Source: Variovorax sp. J22P240 (GTDB lineage: Bacteria > Pseudomonadota > Gammaproteobacteria > Burkholderiales > Burkholderiaceae_C). From it: a stretch of 64,000 nucleotides of DNA. Location: assembly GCF_030316855.1 (NCBI RefSeq), contig NZ_JASZYR010000012.1, positions 1 to 64,000 on the forward strand, given 5' to 3'. Of this stretch, positions 49,040 through 57,383 are shown piece by piece. Within the stretch, counting starts at the first letter, position 1, and every line of letters starts with the position of its first letter. Below the pieces are notes generated by a model. It saw only the letters and a program-made list of their open reading frames with translations, ran no database searches and had not been told where the DNA came from. A program made the position numbers and the translations under genes.

Positions 49040-51570
49040 GCGGAACCGACGACGCGCGGGCAGAGGGCAGCGCATTGCGCCTGCACCGGCAACTGAGCCG
49101 GATCTGGGCCACCGGGCCGGGATGGCAGCGCTTCGCCGCCGTCAATCACTCGGTCATCGGCGTGCGGATGATGGTCACGTCGTTCGTCTTCTTCGCCATC
49201 GCCGGTGTGCTGGGCATGCTGACGCGGGTGCAACTCTCCACCCCGCACTCAGGCTTTCTCGACCCGGAGACCTACAACCAGGTCTTCACGATGCACGGCT
49301 CGATGATGCTGTTCCTCTTCGCCATTCCGATGGTGGAAAGCTTCGCGGTCTACCTGACGCCGAAGATCCTCGGCACGCGCGACTTCGCCTTTCCGCGGCT
49401 GACCGCCTACGGCTACTGGTGCTATCTGTTCGGCGGCACGATCCTGACCTGGTCGCTGATCGCCGGCGTCGCGCCCAACGGCGGGTGGTTCATGTACACG
49501 CCGTTGAGCTCCAGGGCCTTCACGCCGGGCATCAACTCCGACGTCTGGCTGCTCGGCATCACCTTCGTCGAGATCTCGGCGCTGTCGCTCGCGGTGGAGA
49601 TCACCGTCTCGATCCTCAAGATGCGCGCGCCGGGCATGTCGCTCGACCGCATGCCGATCTTCGGCTGGTACATCCTGGTGACGGCGATGATGATGATCGT
49701 GGCCTTCCCGCCGCTGATCCTGGGCTCGATCCTGCTCGAGATCGAGCGTGCATTCGGCCTGCCCTTCTTCGATCCGACGCGCGGCGGCGACTCGCTGCTG
49801 TGGCAGCACCTGTTCTGGCTCTTCGGCCATCCGGACGTCTACATCATCTTCCTGCCGATGGCGGCGGTCCTGTCAACCATCATTCCGGTCTTCGCCAACC
49901 GGTCGCTGGTCGGCTACCGCGCGATCGTCGTCGCGATCATCGCGCTCGGCTTTCTGAGCTTCGGCATCTGGGTCCACCACATGTTCACCGTGGGCATCCC
50001 GCACCTGGCCCTCGCCTTTTTCTCCGCGGGGTCGGCCATCGTCGCGGTGCCCACCGCGGTGCAGATCTTCGCGTGGCTTGCGACGCTGTCGCACGGCAAG
50101 CCTCGCTGGGACGTGCCGATGCTCTACATCTTCGGCTTCTTCTTCGTCTTCGCAATGGGCGGCCTGACCGGCGTGATGCTCGCGATGGTGCCCTTCGACT
50201 GGCAGGCGCACGACACCTACTTCGTCGTCGCCCACATGCACTACGTGGTGGCGGGCGCGCTCGCCTTCCCGATGATGGCCGGGCTCTACTACTGGCTGCC
50301 GCTGCTGACCGGGCGCGCCGCGGTGCATCGCCTGTCGGTGCCTGCCTTCTGGCTGATCTTCATCGGCTTCAACCTGACCTTCTTCATGATGCACCTGACC
50401 GGCCTGATGGGCATGCCGCGGCGCATCTACACCTACAACGGCGACGAAGGCTGGAACGCACTCAACCTGCTGTCCTCGGTCGGAAGCTTCGTGATGACGA
50501 TCGGTTTCGGCCTGCTGGTGATCGACCTGATCGTGCAACTGCGTTACGGGCGCCGCGCGCGGCGCGACCCCTGGCGTGCCCAGACCTTCGAATGGGCGAT
50601 GCGGATTCCGCCGGCGCCTTATGCCTTTGCATCGATCCCGCACGTGGGCGTGCAGACCGATGGCGTCGCACCGGGCGATCTCGCACTGAGCCTCGCACGC
50701 GGCGAAGGCTATCTGGGTTTCGTGCGCAACGGCTGGCAGGAGACCATCGGCGTGCACGCGACGAGTGGCAAGCCCGACCAGTTGGTCGTGCTGCCGAATC
50801 CGACCTATCTGCCGCTGGTCACCGCCATCGTCACCGCGGGCGCCGTGCTGGCGATGCTGTTCAGCTTCTACTTCCTGTCGCTCGCGCTGGCGCTGGTCAC
50901 CTTCTGTCTGTTCATCTTCGCGGGGCAGCGTGCCGGCCTGCCGCGCGACTACGGCCCGCTGCCTGTGGGGCTCGGCGTCTCCGTGCCACCCCACACCGAG
51001 GTGGCCAGTTCGCCGGCCTGGCTGTCGCTTATCTGCTCGTTGGTGGCCAACGGCACGCTGTTCACTTCGCTGGTGTTCGGCACCTTCTACCTGCGGCTCG
51101 CCGGTGCCCATTGGCAGACGATGACGCCGCCCGAACCGAGCCGCCTGCTGGCCTTCGGCGCCATCGCCGGCCTCGCGGTCGCGGCGGTGGCGTCACGCGG
51201 CGCGCTGAAGGCGGTCATCGCGGGGCGCAGCGCGATGGGCTGGATCGGGCTGACGGCGCTCATGCTGCTGGCCACCATCGTCGCCACCGTGGGCCTGATC
51301 ATGGGCCTCGCGCCGCGTCCCACCGAACATGCGCTCGGGTCGACTGCTGCGGCGTTGCTCGGCTACGTGGGGCTGCATGCCTTCATCGGCCTGCTCTTCC
51401 TCATCAGCAACGTGCTGCGCATCGGCGCCGGCTTCGTCTCGCAAAGGCGGCACACGGACCTGCGACTGACGCGCCTGTGGATCGACTACACGCTGGCGAC
51501 GGGCGTGATCGCGCTGGGACTGGTGCTCGCACTGCCTGCGCTGGTGACGGTGCTTGGAGTGCGGCCATGA
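49036..51570 (+). CDS. Cytochrome c oxidase subunit I-III fusion
   Basis: An 844-residue fusion: COX1 domain (about 30-550) and a subunit-III-like helical region (about 640-844). Haem and CuB ligands are intact: H87, H265, H314, H315, H400 (haem a3), H402, with the cross-link Tyr Y269. Two proton-channel positions differ from mitochondrial/Paracoccus enzymes: GHPDVYI has Asp (D267) instead of Glu, and VPTAVQIF has Gln (Q343) instead of the K-channel Lys. D116 at the D-channel entry is kept. It overlaps coxB and a 22-codon ORF, both by ATGA. Confidence 0.93.
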   Translation: MSGTDDARAEGSALRLHRQLSRIWATGPGWQRFAAVNHSVIGVRMMVTSFVFFAIAGVLGMLTRVQLSTPHSGFLDPETYNQVFTMHGSMMLFLFAIPMVESFAVYLTPKILGTRDFAFPRLTAYGYWCYLFGGTILTWSLIAGVAPNGGWFMYTPLSSRAFTPGINSDVWLLGITFVEISALSLAVEITVSILKMRAPGMSLDRMPIFGWYILVTAMMMIVAFPPLILGSILLEIERAFGLPFFDPTRGGDSLLWQHLFWLFGHPDVYIIFLPMAAVLSTIIPVFANRSLVGYRAIVVAIIALGFLSFGIWVHHMFTVGIPHLALAFFSAGSAIVAVPTAVQIFAWLATLSHGKPRWDVPMLYIFGFFFVFAMGGLTGVMLAMVPFDWQAHDTYFVVAHMHYVVAGALAFPMMAGLYYWLPLLTGRAAVHRLSVPAFWLIFIGFNLTFFMMHLTGLMGMPRRIYTYNGDEGWNALNLLSSVGSFVMTIGFGLLVIDLIVQLRYGRRARRDPWRAQTFEWAMRIPPAPYAFASIPHVGVQTDGVAPGDLALSLARGEGYLGFVRNGWQETIGVHATSGKPDQLVVLPNPTYLPLVTAIVTAGAVLAMLFSFYFLSLALALVTFCLFIFAGQRAGLPRDYGPLPVGLGVSVPPHTEVASSPAWLSLICSLVANGTLFTSLVFGTFYLRLAGAHWQTMTPPEPSRLLAFGAIAGLAVAAVASRGALKAVIAGRSAMGWIGLTALMLLATIVATVGLIMGLAPRPTEHALGSTAAALLGYVGLHAFIGLLFLISNVLRIGAGFVSQRRHTDLRLTRLWIDYTLATGVIALGLVLALPALVTVLGVRP

Positions 51571-51635
51571 GCGACGCGCCGGACCGCTCCAAGCAAGCTC
51601 GCACCGCAGTGCGAAGCACGGAGGTTGTCCAATGA
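51567..51635 (+). CDS. 22-codon linker ORF in oxidase operon
   Basis: Encodes MSDAPDRSKQARTAVRSTEV plus two residues. It starts inside the stop of the subunit I-III gene (ATGA) and its own stop overlaps the next start in the same way. It may be a real micropeptide or a reading frame that keeps ribosomes moving between the two larger genes; the polar, unstructured sequence argues for the latter. GGAG lies near its end, before the next start. Confidence 0.4.
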   Translation: MSDAPDRSKQARTAVRSTEVVQ

Positions 51636-51970
51636 GCGCCGTATGGGTTCCGCCGCGGCGTCTCTGGTGGCTCGCGGCCGGCTTCGTCGTCTGGTGCATC
51701 GCGCTCGTGATCCTCTACGCGCTGCACGCCATCGGCTGCGCCTTTGGCTGGCCAGCCGGCGCGCTGCGCTGGAGCCTCGTCATCGTGTTCCTCGCGCACC
51801 TGGCCGTGATCGGATGGATGTGGGGCAAGTTCGCCAAGGGATCGCCCGACCCCGCGACGGACAAGACCGGCAGCTTCCTGCACGACGCCATCGTCTGGGC
51901 GACCATTGCCGCCTTCGCCAGTGGGGTGCTCGCCCTCGGGCCCCCGCTGCTGCTCACCACATGCATTTGA
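51632..51970 (+). CDS. Three-helix membrane protein in oxidase operon, unknown
   Basis: A 112-residue membrane protein, MSAVWVPPRRLWWLAAGFVV..., with helices near 10-33, 46-66 and 86-108. I do not recognise a family. A GGAGG-type ribosome site (CGGAGGTTGTCC) precedes the ATG. Position between subunit I-III and the flavoprotein suggests an accessory subunit of the oxidase. Confidence 0.7.
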   Translation: MSAVWVPPRRLWWLAAGFVVWCIALVILYALHAIGCAFGWPAGALRWSLVIVFLAHLAVIGWMWGKFAKGSPDPATDKTGSFLHDAIVWATIAAFASGVLALGPPLLLTTCI

Positions 51971-51978
51971 GGTGACCC

Positions 51979-53304
51979 ATGCCTTTTCGCGATCTCGTGC
52001 GCAAAGCCGTGTGGTCCGTGATCTATCTGCTATTCATCCTGGCTCCGCTGCTCGCGCTGCTCACGGGGGCTCTGCCACCGAGCCGCAATTTCTGGACGGA
52101 GTTCTCGGTCGCGCTCGGCTACTCGGGGTTGGCGATGATGGGCCTGCAGTTCGGCCTGACGGCGCGCTTCCGCCACGTCACCGACCCGTGGGGCGAGGAC
52201 GTCATTTACCACTTCCATCGCCGCATCTCGCTGATCGCGGTCGGGTTGGTGGTGGTGCATCCGCTCATCCTGATTGCGGCCGGATCCGAGAAGCTCGCAC
52301 CGCCCGAGTCGCTCCGGGACGTGCCACTTGGCGCGGTCTTCGCGGTGATCTCCATCGGCTCTCTGATCACGCTGGTGATCATGGCCCTGTGGCGCACCCG
52401 TCTGAAGATCAGCTACGAGTTGTGGCACATCGCCCACATCGTGCTCGCAGTGGTCGCTGTCGGCGGCGGGCTGGTCCACATGGTGGGATGGGGCTTCTAC
52501 CTTGCGGATCCGTGGAAGCGCGCCTTGTGGATCGGCATGACGATCTTCTGGATCGGCCTGCTGCTCTATGTGCGCCTCGTCAAGCCGCTCTTCATGTTGC
52601 GCCGGCCGTACCGCGTGGCGGAGGTGCGCCAGGAACGCGGCGACACCACGACGCTGGTGATGCGGCCCGAAGGCCATCCAGGCTTCCGCTTCAGGCCCGG
52701 CCAGTTCGGCTGGCTGACGCTGTGGGGAAGCCCGTTCAAGATCACCGGGCACCCGTTCTCGTTCTCGTCGAGCGCGGAGGTCGACGATGGCCGCGTCGAG
52801 ATGACGATCCGCAACCTCGGCGACTTCACGAGCGCGATCGCCAAGGTGCCGGTCGGCCAGCGCGTGTACCTCGACGGGCCCTACGGCGCCTTCACCATCG
52901 GCAATCCGGCGGACATGCACGTGCTGATCGCGGGCGGCATCGGCATCACGCCGATGGTGAGCATGATCCGCACGCTGGTCGACCGCGGCGACAAGCGACC
53001 GTTGATCCTGCTCTACGGCAGCAAGGATTGGGAGTCCGTGACCTTTCGCGAGGAACTGGAGGCGCTGCAGAAGCGCATCGACCTCACGGTGGTGCATGTG
53101 CTCTCGCTGCCTCCGGAGGGCTGGGTCGGCGATAGCGGCTACATCAACGCCGAGATTTTCAGGCGCCACCTCCCGCCGGGCTATGCCGACCACGAGTACT
53201 TCATCTGCGGCCCGAACGTGATGATGGATGCCATCGAAGCGGCGCTCGGCGAGATGAAGGTGCCCCTCTCCAAATACCACTCGGAGCGCTACAGCTTCGT
53301 CTAG
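51979..53304 (+). CDS. Ferric-reductase-like flavocytochrome
   Basis: A 441-residue inner-membrane oxidoreductase. Six or so helices (1-200) carry spaced histidines (H80, H94, H150/H153, H167) that fit the bis-haem ferric reductase fold. The cytoplasmic part has a FAD site, FKITGHPFSFSSS, and an NAD(P)H site, LIAGGIGITPMVSMIRTL, ending EYFICGPNVMMDAIEAALGE and KYHSERYSFV. It follows the preceding gene by 8 bp. Its presence in an oxidase operon is unusual; it may feed electrons or reduce copper/iron for cofactor assembly. Confidence 0.85.
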   Translation: MPFRDLVRKAVWSVIYLLFILAPLLALLTGALPPSRNFWTEFSVALGYSGLAMMGLQFGLTARFRHVTDPWGEDVIYHFHRRISLIAVGLVVVHPLILIAAGSEKLAPPESLRDVPLGAVFAVISIGSLITLVIMALWRTRLKISYELWHIAHIVLAVVAVGGGLVHMVGWGFYLADPWKRALWIGMTIFWIGLLLYVRLVKPLFMLRRPYRVAEVRQERGDTTTLVMRPEGHPGFRFRPGQFGWLTLWGSPFKITGHPFSFSSSAEVDDGRVEMTIRNLGDFTSAIAKVPVGQRVYLDGPYGAFTIGNPADMHVLIAGGIGITPMVSMIRTLVDRGDKRPLILLYGSKDWESVTFREELEALQKRIDLTVVHVLSLPPEGWVGDSGYINAEIFRRHLPPGYADHEYFICGPNVMMDAIEAALGEMKVPLSKYHSERYSFV

Positions 53305-53313
53305 GAGGTTCCG

Positions 53314-53412
53314 ATGCGCCGCTTGTTCGCCGACCGGCTGGCCCTCGCCACAGGCATCGTCGTGGTGTTCGTCTCGATCGCGTTCGCGTTCTGGCGATCG
53401 AGCGGATCGTAG
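53314..53412 (+). CDS. 32-residue single-helix membrane peptide
   Basis: Encodes MRRLFADRLALATGIVVVFV and 12 more residues: a basic start, one hydrophobic helix (about 9-27) and a short polar tail. The strong ribosome site TAGGAGG, overlapping the upstream stop and 6 bp before the ATG, is the best argument that it is translated. Small single-helix subunits are common in oxidase complexes. Its stop abuts the stop of the convergent gene at 53413. Confidence 0.55.
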   Translation: MRRLFADRLALATGIVVVFVSIAFAFWRSSGS

Positions 53413-54360
53413 TTATCGCGTCCCCGCCCCGCGCGTCGAATAGTTCACCAGAGGGCCCGGGCCGACGGCAATCGGCGGGCCCGGATCATTGCTCGGCAAA
53501 GAGGAGGCCTGGGGAGGTGCGCGCACGGGCTCGTACCTCGGTCCAGGTCCGGGAACGATCGGCGGCCCCGGATCCGGGACTGCCTGCCTGGGCAGCGCCG
53601 GACTGCTGCCAGCGGCAACCGGTGCGCCGAGCGGCAAACGCGAATAGTCGTACAACGGGCCAGGACCGGCGGCGATCGGCGGACCGGGGTCAGGCTCCCC
53701 GCTACGACGCTCGAGCGGTGGTGCCACTGCGCTGATGGGTGGGTCGTCGTCGCGATCCCGGCGGGCTCTGCCCGCATAGGAGCTTCCCTTCGAAGTACGC
53801 GCAGTGGGGCGAGCCTCGGTCCTGACGCTCGGCGTGATGGCAACAGGCTGTTCGGCAGGCGGTGAGGACGATTCAGAAGAGCCGCCTGCGGCGCCGCGCC
53901 CCGGAAGCAAGGCATGGAGGGGCGACGTGGACTCGTCGGGCCGGATTGCCGCCGGTGCCGTGCCGTCGGCAACTGGGGGCGCCGGCGCTGCAGGTGCCGA
54001 CGAACTCGGCAACATGCTCATGACCGGAGCCAGCAAGCCCATGATCTCCGCTTTCAGTGGCGGCGCACCAGGCCTGTTCGTGACGTACAGGCACCACAAC
54101 GTGAAGCCGACGATCATGGCGATGCCCCAGTAACCCGCTTTCAGCCAGAAGGCTGCCGTCTCCGCAGGCAGCACCGGCACGGCCGCGTTGCCTCGCGCCG
54201 ACGCGCCGGAAGCCGGGCGATGCGACATCACAGGGTCGAGCGCGGACGGCCCGGACGGCTCGAAGCCGGGCAAGGGACGCGCGCATCCGGTGCAGAACTT
54301 GGCTTTCGCCCGGTTGGGGCTTCCGCAGGCGCTACAAACGACCGACTCCGACATTGACAT
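53413..54360 (-). CDS. Zinc-ribbon membrane protein with GPGP repeats, unknown
   Basis: A 315-residue protein. A zinc ribbon with C9, C12, C23 and C26 (VVCSACGSPNRAKAKFCTGC) is followed by one membrane helix (about 74-93) and a long Pro/Ser/Ala-rich region. Three copies of DPGPPIxxGPGP occur at 224-236, 263-275 and 292-304, each followed within a few residues by Tyr. No enzymatic domain is seen. Start MSMSESVVCS is preferred because CAGGGGGTTG stands directly before it. Confidence 0.7.
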   Translation of the reverse strand: MSMSESVVCSACGSPNRAKAKFCTGCARPLPGFEPSGPSALDPVMSHRPASGASARGNAAVPVLPAETAAFWLKAGYWGIAMIVGFTLWCLYVTNRPGAPPLKAEIMGLLAPVMSMLPSSSAPAAPAPPVADGTAPAAIRPDESTSPLHALLPGRGAAGGSSESSSPPAEQPVAITPSVRTEARPTARTSKGSSYAGRARRDRDDDPPISAVAPPLERRSGEPDPGPPIAAGPGPLYDYSRLPLGAPVAAGSSPALPRQAVPDPGPPIVPGPGPRYEPVRAPPQASSLPSNDPGPPIAVGPGPLVNYSTRGAGTR

Positions 54361-54514
54361 CAACCCCCTGAAAGACAGCGAAACTCTCTTTTTGCACGAC
54401 TGCCGCGCGCTGTATGTCAGCAACTTCCTACGCTGCGCGTCCGGCGGCTATTGGTTTACCGATGCCGATAGCGAGAGACAGCGAAAGCAGGCCATTGCAC
54501 GAGGTCCAGCAAGT

Positions 54515-55183
54515 TCAAGGCCCGTCCTTCTCCCAGCCGGCCGTGAACGGGTAGCGCGCCTCCCACGATTCCACGAGGCGCGGCTCCGCATCGACTCGCC
54601 TGACGACCTCCGCCATTCGCGGGGCCTCCCGGTAGAAGCGCAGGCGGCGAGGCTGCCAGCGCGAGACCACCGTCACATACAAGTCCAGCACGCTGAGGCG
54701 ATCGCCCAGCAGGTAGCGCGGCCCGTGAGGCATCTGCGCGTCCATGATCCGCCAGCACTGCGCGATACGTTCTGCACTCCGCTCCGCAACGACGGCCTCT
54801 GCATCCGGCGAGTCGGCGAGCCGGGACGGATCGTCCCGCACCCAGTACATCGCGTAAATGGCCCCGGAGACGAATGCCATCCATCGCAGATACTGCGCGC
54901 GCGATGGGTCGTCGGGACGAGGCGCCAGGGCGGCCTCGGGGTATCGGTCGCCAAGCCAAATCAGGATCGCCGCGCTCTCGGTCATGATTTCTCCCGAAGG
55001 CAGAACCAGCACCGGGACCTGCCGCATCGGATTGACCGGGTCCAGCTTCTCGCGCTCCGAGTCGCCCTCCCAAGGGGCAACGTCCACCAGCTTCACGGGC
55101 ACGCCGATCAAGCTCAATGCGGCGTACACAGGCGTTGCGCCGGAGCCCGGGGCGCCGTAGAGGGTGAACGCGGAAGTGGTCAT
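54515..55183 (-). CDS. Glutathione S-transferase family protein
   Basis: A 222-residue cytoplasmic GST-fold protein. N-terminal thioredoxin-like domain MTTSAFTLYGAPGSGATPVY with the glutathione-site PMRQVPVLVLPSGEIMTESA; C-terminal helical domain starting at RAQYLRWMAFVSGAIYAMYW, with YLLGDRLSVLDLYV as the N-capping motif. The Ser/Gly-rich GAPGSGATP site suggests a serine-type or bacterial beta/theta-like class. Monocistronic; substrate unknown. Confidence 0.9.
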   Translation of the reverse strand: MTTSAFTLYGAPGSGATPVYAALSLIGVPVKLVDVAPWEGDSEREKLDPVNPMRQVPVLVLPSGEIMTESAAILIWLGDRYPEAALAPRPDDPSRAQYLRWMAFVSGAIYAMYWVRDDPSRLADSPDAEAVVAERSAERIAQCWRIMDAQMPHGPRYLLGDRLSVLDLYVTVVSRWQPRRLRFYREAPRMAEVVRRVDAEPRLVESWEARYPFTAGWEKDGP

Positions 55184-55369
55184 GATGAACCCTAACCTAC
55201 CCCTGCACGCTCAGACCCTTTGTAGGATTTGGGCGCGGCCGCAGGCTCGACGGCGCGTCCCCGATGGCCTCATCGCGCTGGTCATCAATTGCGGCCGGCG
55301 TGCGATGCACGCGTCGCTCGGCCGGGGGGCGACGCCGGCGGGCTGGCCGGCGAAGTGCCCGTCGCAGGC

Positions 55370-55732
55370 TCAGTGGACTGGCCGTTGCCAGCTGCTGCTG
55401 TAGTCCTTGTCGGTGTACAGCGTCCAGAGCGCCAGCGCAGCGATCACGATGCCGCTGAATACCGCGGCCAGCATCGCCACTTGCAGCGCGCTGAAACCGA
55501 GAACCCAGGGAGAGATCACCAGCCACACGCCCAGCGCGCATTCGGTCCATTCCTCCCAGGCGCGCGGCACGATCATCGCGCCCAGCGCGGCCGCAATGAG
55601 CGCCACGCCCACCAACACGGCGTTGGCCGTGGGCGCCACCACGTCCTGAAAGCCCAGCGCCCAGGGCGATAGAACAACCCATACCCCCAGCAGGGCATTG
55701 ACCACATCCTGCCAATGCTTCAGTCGCTTCAT
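55370..55732 (-). CDS. SPW-repeat membrane protein
   Basis: A 120-residue membrane protein with two SPW repeats, VVLSPWALGF and VISPWVLGF, each in a pair of helices. The start MKRLKHWQDVVNALLGVWVV at 55732 follows GGAGGTGTGTC, a strong ribosome site. Function unknown; the family is found in many bacteria and archaea. Confidence 0.88.
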   Translation of the reverse strand: MKRLKHWQDVVNALLGVWVVLSPWALGFQDVVAPTANAVLVGVALIAAALGAMIVPRAWEEWTECALGVWLVISPWVLGFSALQVAMLAAVFSGIVIAALALWTLYTDKDYSSSWQRPVH

Positions 55733-55799
55733 GACACACCTCCTGCCGCCGGACAGACCGCGGAGCGCGCCAAGCGGCAATTGGTTGGATTACGCAGGA

Positions 55800-56315
55800 T
55801 CAGCCGTGTTCCGCCGGCTTGACGATTCGCCGGTCGAACCAGTCGTCCAGCATCGCCTTCTCGTAGCGCAGGCGGTCGCCGACCGGATAGCGGTTGACGG
55901 TCATCAGATAGTTCAGGTCGGACACTCGCTCCTCCGCGCTCGACAGCAGTTGGTCGCCGCGCGTCAGCGTGTAGCGCAATTGGATGCGCGGCCAAGTAAC
56001 TTCGCGCAGGATGCGGATATCGGGGTACGTGCGATACCGGAAAGGCTCGAACCAGCCGGCAAGGTCGATGTCGAGCACCTCGATACGCAGCGAATCGCCC
56101 GGCGGGAGACCGCGATCGGCGAGCTGCCTCAGGTGGCGCTCGATATCGCGCAGCACCGGTGCGCGCTCCTGCTCGCCGCCATACGGGCGCGAGTAGATGG
56201 CATCCCTGAAGGTTTCCGGATGCACGAAGACGACGGACAGATCCGCCGAATGTGCAGCGACGCTGGCGCACGTGGCAAGCATCGCGACGGCCGCGAAACT
56301 GAAGGGGCTGGACAT
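55800..56315 (-). CDS. DUF3016 exported protein
   Basis: A 171-residue exported protein with a signal peptide (MSSPFSFAAVAMLATCASVA, cleavage near AHS-AD) and the DUF3016 core: LSVVFVHPETFRDA, a LRDIERHLRQLADRGLPPGD helix and LRIEVLDIDLAGWFEPF, ending VGDRLRYEKAMLDDWFDRRI. Role unknown. AAGAAGGAGGGCGCC precedes the ATG. It is 67 bp upstream of the SPW-protein gene on the same strand. Confidence 0.85.
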   Translation of the reverse strand: MSSPFSFAAVAMLATCASVAAHSADLSVVFVHPETFRDAIYSRPYGGEQERAPVLRDIERHLRQLADRGLPPGDSLRIEVLDIDLAGWFEPFRYRTYPDIRILREVTWPRIQLRYTLTRGDQLLSSAEERVSDLNYLMTVNRYPVGDRLRYEKAMLDDWFDRRIVKPAEHG

Positions 56316-56428
56316 GGCGCCCTCCTTCTTGAAGTTCAGCCTCCCTCTGACAGGTCGCAAGCGCAAGGGTTCCGTACAAACGCGCAGACAGTGCGAAACA
56401 AAGTAAACGACACCGTCCACACTTTGGA

Positions 56429-56445
56429 GGATGACGTCGTCATCC
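56429..56445. promoter_or_regulatory. 17-nt perfect dyad between divergent genes
   Basis: GGATGACG and CGTCATCC flank a single T. It lies in the 246-bp gap between the DUF3016 gene (114 bp away) and the methyltransferase gene (117 bp away), an expected place for an operator serving one or both. No further promoter element is clear in this gap. Confidence 0.45.
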
Positions 56446-56561
56446 CCGGACTTCCCAATAGTCTGGACATCATCACCGGCCCAGCCACCAACACGCGGCG
56501 CAATGCGTGGCCACCGGCGAACGGAGACACACAGACCCCACCCTCTGAAAGGGAACGCGCC

Positions 56562-57383
56562 TTGGATTCAACCGACGTAGCCAGACATTGGGAAGCCAAC
56601 GCCGAAGCCTGGACCCGGCAGGCCCGCAGCGGCTTCGACATCTTTCGCGATGCGGTCAACACGCCCGCCTTCATGGCCCAGTTGCCGGCCATCCAGGGGC
56701 GGGAAGGCCTGGACGTCGGATGCGGCGAAGGCTCCAATACACGGCAACTCGCGCGGCGCGGCGCAAAGATGATGGCGGTCGACATCGCCCCGACCTTCGT
56801 CCGGCATGCGCAGGAGACTGAGTGCAAGGATCCGCTGGGCATCGAATTCCGCGTCGGCGACGGCATGGCGCTGCCCTTCGTTGAAGAGTCCTTCGATTTC
56901 GTCACGGCCTTCATGTCGCTGATGGACATGCCCGACCCTCAGCGCGCCTTGCGGGAAGCGAACCGGGTGCTGCGGTCCGGCGGTTTTCTCCAGTTTTCCA
57001 TTCTTCATCCCTGTTTTGTGCCGCCGCATCGCAAGGTGCTGCGCCGGCGCAATGGCAAGACGCGCGCCATCGAGATCGGCGACTACTTCGCAACGACGAC
57101 GGGAAGAGTGGACACCTGGTGGTTCTCGATGCTGTCCAGGAAGCAGCGGCAGAAGGTCGCGCCGTTCCAGACGCCCATCTTCCATCGGACGCTCAGTCAG
57201 TGGATCGACCTTGTCGTCGGCGCCGGTTTCGCGATCGAGAAACTGGGCGAGCCGACGGCCGGGACGGCACCGGGTCGTCGCGAGGCCGTGCTGGAAGACA
57301 CCGAGGTGGCGCCCCTGTCGCTCATCGTGCTCGCGACGAAGCGCAGGGCTGTGTCCGGCCCTTCCCCTGCCCCTACTCCTTGA
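56562..57383 (+). CDS. SAM-dependent methyltransferase, class I
   Basis: A cytoplasmic methyltransferase of 273 residues with the SAM motif I GLDVGCGEGSNTRQLARRG (50-68), motif post-I AVDIAPTFVRHAQ, and LPFVEESFDFVTAFMSLMDM. UbiE/MenG-like fold, substrate unknown. No suitable ATG exists before the domain; TTG at 56562 (MDSTDVARHW) after AAAGGGAA is the best start. The last 11 bases overlap the end of the convergent ABC permease gene. Confidence 0.82.
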   Translation: MDSTDVARHWEANAEAWTRQARSGFDIFRDAVNTPAFMAQLPAIQGREGLDVGCGEGSNTRQLARRGAKMMAVDIAPTFVRHAQETECKDPLGIEFRVGDGMALPFVEESFDFVTAFMSLMDMPDPQRALREANRVLRSGGFLQFSILHPCFVPPHRKVLRRRNGKTRAIEIGDYFATTTGRVDTWWFSMLSRKQRQKVAPFQTPIFHRTLSQWIDLVVGAGFAIEKLGEPTAGTAPGRREAVLEDTEVAPLSLIVLATKRRAVSGPSPAPTP

